Positions 59,893 through 64,000 of a DNA stretch of 64,000 nucleotides are shown piece after piece. The first letter of the stretch is position 1, and each line of letters opens with the position of its first letter. The notes below the pieces were generated by a model that saw only the letters and a program-made list of their open reading frames with translations, made no database searches and was not told the DNA's origin. Source of the stretch: Frankiales bacterium (GTDB lineage Bacteria > Actinomycetota > Actinomycetes > Mycobacteriales > Jatrophihabitantaceae). The stretch spans positions 1-64,000 of the forward strand of contig JAOPUZ010000034.1 in NCBI GenBank assembly GCA_025966315.1. The letters run 5' to 3'. The position numbers and the translations under genes were made by a program.

Positions 59893-60788
59893 GATTTCCG
59901 TCCGATCCACAGAATTGTCACCATCAGCAGGCCCAACCCAACCGTCCCGACCACCAGACCTTCGGTCACCGGGCCGACCCGATCCAAGCTCGCGCCGCCC
60001 GGATCCTTCTGCGCCTTCATGCTTTGCACGTAGGCGATGATCGCCTTCTTCTGATCCGGCGTGACCTGATTGTCGGAGAACACCGGCATCTGGCCCGGGC
60101 CTGACAACATCGCCGCGTACATCTGGGAATCGGTCGCCTCGTTCAGGCCCGGAGCGGTCTTGCCAGCCGACAGCGGCGCGCCCTTGGCGGTCGCTCCGTG
60201 GCAGGAGGCGCAGTTGAGCCGGAAGAGCTCGCCGCCTTCGGCGAGATCGGCATCATCGGCACGCAGGTTCCCGGCCGGCACCTGGACGCCGCCACCGACG
60301 GACTGGACGTAGGCCGCGATCCATTGGGTTTGATCCTCGGTGAACTTCGGATCCTTGCGCAGGTTGTTCGCGCCCTGGGACACCGCAGGCATCCGGCCGG
60401 TGCTCACCTGGAAGTAAGCCGATGCGGATCCGACTCCGATCAGGCTGGGTCCGCGGTCCGCGACGCCCTGCAGGTTGGCGCCGTGACAGGTGATGCAACT
60501 CGTCTCGTACAGCTGACGGCCTTTTTCGACATCGGCCGCGCTCACCGCGGTGTCAGCCGCGCCGGAGGACGGGGCCAGCAAGGCGTACCCGCCGCCGACC
60601 GCGGTCAGCGCACCAACCAGGATCGCGATGCTCGTCAGCTTGCGACGCAGGGAACCGCGACCGCCGCGCTTGGCTCGGATTCGCGGTGCGCTCGTCGACG
60701 CAGCCGTGTCCGCCACGGCGGGACCGAAGCCGTACTCGCTGTCTGTGCTGCTGTCGGCAGCGTCCGAGTCGACGTTGTCGTCGGTCAT
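59889..60788 (-). CDS. qcrC: Cytochrome bc1 complex diheme cytochrome c subunit
   Basis: QcrC replaces a soluble cytochrome c by linking the bc1 complex to the oxidase directly. The 299-residue protein has an acidic N-terminus, one membrane segment (about 53-71), two covalent heme sites, CITCH (98-102) and CASCH (193-197), each followed by its Met-containing lobe (GRMPAVSQ, GPGQMPVF), and a C-terminal membrane helix (VVGTVGLGLLMVTILWIG). The two-heme arrangement is diagnostic of actinobacteria. It lies 55 bases after ctaE. Confidence 0.96.
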   Translation of the reverse strand: MTDDNVDSDAADSSTDSEYGFGPAVADTAASTSAPRIRAKRGGRGSLRRKLTSIAILVGALTAVGGGYALLAPSSGAADTAVSAADVEKGRQLYETSCITCHGANLQGVADRGPSLIGVGSASAYFQVSTGRMPAVSQGANNLRKDPKFTEDQTQWIAAYVQSVGGGVQVPAGNLRADDADLAEGGELFRLNCASCHGATAKGAPLSAGKTAPGLNEATDSQMYAAMLSGPGQMPVFSDNQVTPDQKKAIIAYVQSMKAQKDPGGASLDRVGPVTEGLVVGTVGLGLLMVTILWIGRKS

Positions 60789-60843
60789 GGACGTCCTTTC
60801 GCTGTTTGCCGTGAGCTGGCTGAGCGTCGCGGGGTGGCCATCG

Positions 60844-61452
60844 TCAATGAATCAGATAGATGGTCGCGAATAGACCGATCCACACGATGTCGACGAAATG
60901 CCAGTAATACGAGACCACGATCGCGGCGGTGGCCTGGGCCGGAGTGAACCGGCCCAAGGCTGTTCGGATCAGATAGAACACGAAAGCAAGCAGGCCGCCT
61001 ATGACGTGCAGGCCGTGGAAACCGGTGGTCAGGAAAAAGACCGAGCCGTAGCCGGAGGACGACAGCGTCAGGTGCTCGTGCGTGACCTGCATCCGGTATT
61101 CGTTTACCTGGCCTAGGACGAAGATCAGGCCCATCACAAAGGTGAGGGAGAACCAGCGGCGCAGGCTGTAGACGTTGCCCCGCTCAGCCGCGAAGACGCC
61201 GTACTGACAGGTCACCGACGACAGCACCAGGATGACGGTGAAAGGCGTTGCATAGGCGACGTTCAGTTTGGTGCCAGGCCAGTCGGCGAGATTGTTGGCA
61301 CGCACCGTGAAGTACATGGCGAACAAGCCCGCGAAGAACATGAGCTCGCTCGACAGCCACACGATGGTGCCGACGCTGACCAGGTTCGGTCGCGTAAGCG
61401 AATGAACCCGGGACGAGGAGAAGTGCTCAGCCGGTGCAGTCGAGGTCACCAC
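60844..61452 (-). CDS. ctaE: Cytochrome c oxidase subunit III
   Basis: Subunit III of the aa3 oxidase, a 202-residue protein with five membrane segments. [22 protein letters not shown] with its conserved Glu, [14 protein letters not shown] and the end [21 protein letters not shown] are characteristic. It is the first gene of the ctaE-qcrCAB operon. The start is one of two adjacent GTG codons at 61452 or 61449. Confidence 0.96.
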   Translation of the reverse strand: MVTSTAPAEHFSSSRVHSLTRPNLVSVGTIVWLSSELMFFAGLFAMYFTVRANNLADWPGTKLNVAYATPFTVILVLSSVTCQYGVFAAERGNVYSLRRWFSLTFVMGLIFVLGQVNEYRMQVTHEHLTLSSSGYGSVFFLTTGFHGLHVIGGLLAFVFYLIRTALGRFTPAQATAAIVVSYYWHFVDIVWIGLFATIYLIH

Positions 61453-61844
61453 CGCATTATTGCCTGACGCTTCCCGGTTGTCTGGCCCTGGGGTACTCGC
61501 GTCGCGACATCAGCGCGATCTTTACCGTCCGGTGATCGGCTTGCCGCGCTGATCCGGCGTTGCCAGGCCCGTATGTGGCGGCGTCGCAAGGCATTTCGCG
61601 GCCACCGGCAGCGCACTCGCTGTGGCCTTCGTCGCAAGCTCGGCGGGTGTGATTGCAATCGCCGCCGCGCGACCGGGCGGGGGCTTGTTCGCCACGGCCG
61701 CGCTGCTGCCGGCTCAGGCCCCCCGGGTAGCTCGGGTCCGGCGGATATCTCTGCTCGCTGCCCGATACGATGCGACCAAGCGAAGGTACGCAGCGTGGGC
61801 GACGTCCGGTCACGCTCGACAGTCGAGAAGGAAGTCACCCGGGT
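61453..61844. promoter_or_regulatory. Divergent ctaE/receiver-protein upstream region
   Basis: These 392 GC-rich bases hold no gene I can support; the small frames within lack motifs and compete with each other on both strands. Promoters for ctaE (left) and for the receiver-like protein (right) should lie here, but I see no clear -10/-35 pair. Confidence 0.35.
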
Positions 61845-62285
61845 ATGAGTGCGACTACGAGTTCGCGGCTAGATTCCGGCGCCAGCGCGGTCGTGCTGGT
61901 CTACAGCCAGCGCGACGAGGTCCGAAACGCGGTACGCAGCGCTGTGGGTCGGCGGCCGGCCGCGGACGCGCCCCGCATCGAATGGGTGGAATGCGCCAAC
62001 TACAGCCAGGTTAAGGATCAGCTCGACTCCGGTGACATCGATCTGGCGATTCTTGACGGGGACGCTCAGCCCACGGGCGGTGTCGGCCTGTGCCGCCAGT
62101 TTAAGAACGAAATCACCGACTGCCCCCCGATCATGGTGACCCTGCTGCGACAGGTCGACCGGTGGCTCGCAGCTTGGTCGCAAGCCGACGGGGTGCTGCT
62201 TCGCCCGTTCGATCCGGTTATAGCGGCCAGTACGGTTGCCGACATCCTGCGCACCCGCGACAGCGCGATCCCGCTGATTCGCTAG
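61845..62285 (+). CDS. Atypical response-regulator receiver-like protein
   Basis: A 146-residue single-domain protein with the receiver fold pattern: strand 1 SAVVLVYSQRDE, strand 3 DLAILDGDAQPTGG with a possible phospho-acceptor Asp71, strand 4 PIMVTLLRQ with the Thr, and VLLRPFDP, where the usual invariant Lys-Pro is Arg-Pro. The strand 1 acids are shifted. It has no output domain. With Lys replaced, it may not be a normal phosphorylated switch. It lies between ctaE and trpD, a place where actinobacteria often carry such a gene. Confidence 0.72.
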   Translation: MSATTSSRLDSGASAVVLVYSQRDEVRNAVRSAVGRRPAADAPRIEWVECANYSQVKDQLDSGDIDLAILDGDAQPTGGVGLCRQFKNEITDCPPIMVTLLRQVDRWLAAWSQADGVLLRPFDPVIAASTVADILRTRDSAIPLIR

Positions 62286-62313
62286 ATGCGTGCTGTCCGC
62301 CGGCTGGTTCGCC

Positions 62314-62374
62314 CGACTTGCCCCCGACTTGCCCCCGACTCGCCCCCGCCCCGCCCCGCCCCGACCCGACCCGC
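62314..62374. repeat. C-rich tandem repeats, G-quadruplex-prone on the minus strand
   Basis: Three 11-base units (CGACTTGCCCC, CGACTTGCCCC, CGACTCGCCCC; 62314-62346) run into short CGCCC and CGACC units up to 62374. The minus strand therefore has at least six runs of three or more G close together. The block ends just before the trpD start. Confidence 0.8.
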
Positions 62375-62377
62375 TAG

Positions 62378-63454
62378 GTGCCTAGAGTGATTTCTTCTGC
62401 GGTGGCGACGACGACGTGGCCGGCGCTGCTCGGTGCCTTGATGCGCTCAGAAGCGCTGCCCGCCGAGCAGACCGCCTGGGCCATGAACGAGATCATGGCC
62501 GGCGAAGCAACCTCGGCCCAGATGGCGGCCTTCGCGGTGTTGTTGCGTTCAAAAGGCGAAACCCCGGCGGAGGTGGCCGGTCTGGTGGCCACCATGCTGG
62601 CTCGTTCGGTCCCGGTCTCGCTGGCCGGCCGGGCGGTGGACGTGGTCGGTACCGGCGGGGATCGCGCGCAGACCGTCAACATCTCGACCATGGCCGCGCT
62701 GGTGACCGCGGGTTCCGGGCGCAACGTAGCAAAACACGGCAACCGGGCTGCGTCCTCGGCCTGCGGGACCGCCGACGTGCTCGAGTACCTCGGCGTCGTC
62801 ATCGACCTGCCGGCGGACGGGGTAGCCGCCACGCTTGCCGAGGTGGGTATCGGATTCTGCTTCGCGCCCGTCTTCCACCCTGGATTCCGATTCGTCGGTC
62901 CGACTCGCCGAGAGCTGGGTGTGCCGACCGTGTTCAACTTCCTCGGCCCGCTCACCAATCCGGCGCGGCCTACGGCGGCCGCGATCGGCTGCGCGGACGC
63001 GGCCATCGCCCCGGTGATGGCTAAGGTACTGGCCGATCGTGGCGACAGCGCGCTGCTCTTTCGTGGTGACGACGGCCTCGATGAGCTCACCATCACCACC
63101 ACCTCCCAGCTCTGGTTGGTCGCCGACGGGCAGGTACGGAGCGACGTCGTGCGGCTATCGGACTACGACATCCCGCCCGCCGAACCGTCGGCGTTGCGTG
63201 GTGGTGACGCGACCGTCAACGGGCGGGTCGTTCGTGAGGTGCTGGACGGGGCCCGCGGTCCGATCCGGGACGCGGTGCTGCTGAATGCCGCCGCAGCCAT
63301 CGCAGCCTTCGATCAGGTCACGGGCTCGGCTGCTGAGGCGCTGGGCCACGGCCTGCCGATTGCTACCCAGGCCGTGGATTCCGGGGCCGCGGCCGAGCTG
63401 CTGACCAACTGGGTGGCCGCGAGCCAGCGGGCGGCGGCCAAGCTCGGCCGGTAA
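62378..63454 (+). CDS. trpD: Anthranilate phosphoribosyltransferase
   Basis: TrpD joins anthranilate to phosphoribosyl pyrophosphate in tryptophan synthesis. The 358-residue protein has VVGTGGDRAQTVNIST (89-104) for PRPP binding, KHGNRAASS (119-127), and FNFLGPLTNPARP. The start is taken as GTG 62378, directly after the C-rich repeats; internal GTG 62387 is also possible, and the first dozen residues are not conserved. No other trp genes are adjacent. Its place beside ctaE-qcrCAB agrees with Mycobacterium. Confidence 0.95.
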   Translation: MPRVISSAVATTTWPALLGALMRSEALPAEQTAWAMNEIMAGEATSAQMAAFAVLLRSKGETPAEVAGLVATMLARSVPVSLAGRAVDVVGTGGDRAQTVNISTMAALVTAGSGRNVAKHGNRAASSACGTADVLEYLGVVIDLPADGVAATLAEVGIGFCFAPVFHPGFRFVGPTRRELGVPTVFNFLGPLTNPARPTAAAIGCADAAIAPVMAKVLADRGDSALLFRGDDGLDELTITTTSQLWLVADGQVRSDVVRLSDYDIPPAEPSALRGGDATVNGRVVREVLDGARGPIRDAVLLNAAAAIAAFDQVTGSAAEALGHGLPIATQAVDSGAAAELLTNWVAASQRAAAKLGR

Positions 63455-63459
63455 GCGGT

Positions 63460-64000
63460 TCAGTCCTGCCGGCGCTCGCGGTCCGGTCGTACGCGGCCCG
63501 GAATGCGCTGGGCCGAAAGGGGGATTTCTTCCATCGTGAACGAACCCCGGTAGCTGAACAGGGCGCCGACGGCGGAGGCGATGGTGACCGAAATACTGAA
63601 CGCGGCCTTGTCGTCGTCCCAGGTTTCGATCACGTCGGCCGTTGCCGCAACTCGACTCGGCAGTGCAACCCGCAGCGGCCCGAGGAAGAGACGCTGGCTA
63701 CCGCCGATCATCCGGATGCCGCCATGCGCGGTCACCTCGCAGCGTATGTCGGCGGCGATGTCCTGGTGCGAACCCAAGTAGTTCACGATGCTGCTGCGAC
63801 CTTCGCTGTAGATCATCGTGTCGTCGAACTTCTGCACCCCGTCGGGAAGATCGAAGCGACGGGAAAAGGCAATGGTCTCGCGTCCGTAGGTGTCCTGGTA
63901 GGCGTAATTGGCCAGCTCGAAACGCACGTCGCGCGCAGTGGCCGGGATCTGCAGCCGTCGGGCCGCGCCGAGGAGCGTGACCGGGACCGCCACGAGGCGC
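63460..64000 (-). CDS. Partial conserved protein, resembling DUF4166
   Basis: The C-terminal 180 or so residues of a protein that continues beyond the window. It has YGRETIAFSRRFDLPDG, FDDTMIYSEGRSSIVNYLG, GSQRLFLGPLRVALP and FSYRGSFTMEEIPL, mostly beta strands. The pattern resembles DUF4166, an actinobacterial family of unknown function, but I am not certain. It converges with trpD, five bases apart. A possible internal start at 63993 is not reliable, since homology-like sequence runs to the edge. Confidence 0.45.
   Translation of the reverse strand, partial: RLVAVPVTLLGAARRLQIPATARDVRFELANYAYQDTYGRETIAFSRRFDLPDGVQKFDDTMIYSEGRSSIVNYLGSHQDIAADIRCEVTAHGGIRMIGGSQRLFLGPLRVALPSRVAATADVIETWDDDKAAFSISVTIASAVGALFSYRGSFTMEEIPLSAQRIPGRVRPDRERRQD

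Overview
The window is GC-rich, densely coded bacterial chromosome from an actinobacterium. Gene order over long stretches follows Mycobacterium and related genera: glnA2, glnE and glnA1 together; a DUF4191 protein, lipA/lipB, and the lipoyl E2 and E3 genes; adoK, asnB, ctaC and ctaF; and ctaE-qcrCAB followed by trpD. No mycolate or sporulation genes appear, so the genus stays open. I saw no rRNA, tRNA, CRISPR array or insertion sequence.

Layout. Bases 1-193 hold a long hairpin. 0.2-3.0 kb: panB and nadE (minus). 3.3-4.6 kb: an L,D-transpeptidase lipoprotein. 4.7-15 kb: nitrogen assimilation (glnA2, glnE, glnA1, with a GlnR-type box upstream of glnA1) mixed with two RDD proteins, a glutamine amidotransferase, a PAP2-like protein and DUF4191. 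15.2-23 kb: a secreted Ser/Pro-rich protein, lipA/lipB, an MMPL transporter, a membrane Ser/Thr kinase. 23-30.4 kb: a TIGR01777 epimerase, E2 and E3 dehydrogenase subunits, pepA, gcvT. LipA/LipB make the lipoyl groups used by E2 and the glycine cleavage system.

30.4-39.5 kb is one minus-strand cobalamin operon. It is read from a cobalamin riboswitch through two LPxTG cell-wall proteins (an alpha/alpha-barrel protein and a DUF4430 protein, matching the two halves of mammalian intrinsic factor/transcobalamin), an ECF transporter (T, fused A-A', S), then cobU, cobT and cobS. Most junctions are ATGA overlaps. It reads as surface capture, import and nucleotide-loop completion of corrinoids.

39.5-51 kb: small conserved genes, an aldo/keto reductase with an apparent N-terminal frameshift, nadA, DoxX, an A-type Fe-S carrier behind a structured leader, adenosine-kinase-like, asnB, an RmlC-like epimerase, a cysteine desulfurase-TusA fusion that has lost its PLP lysine, ctaC and ctaF. 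57-63.5 kb: qcrB, qcrA, qcrC and ctaE (minus), a receiver-like protein, and trpD.

The most unusual part is 51.3-56.8 kb, inserted between ctaF and qcrB. It holds a flavin monooxygenase (minus), a 50-codon peptide gene with a strong ribosome binding site, an isoprenyl-diphosphate-synthase-like protein resembling ComQ, a DUF2332 protein and a cytochrome P450. The peptide ends GFQPMTDWRPGGYC, with one Trp near the C-terminus, as in ComX pheromone precursors. I read it as a candidate ComQX-like pathway that prenylates a ribosomal peptide and then oxidises it. This is inference from sequence and gene order.
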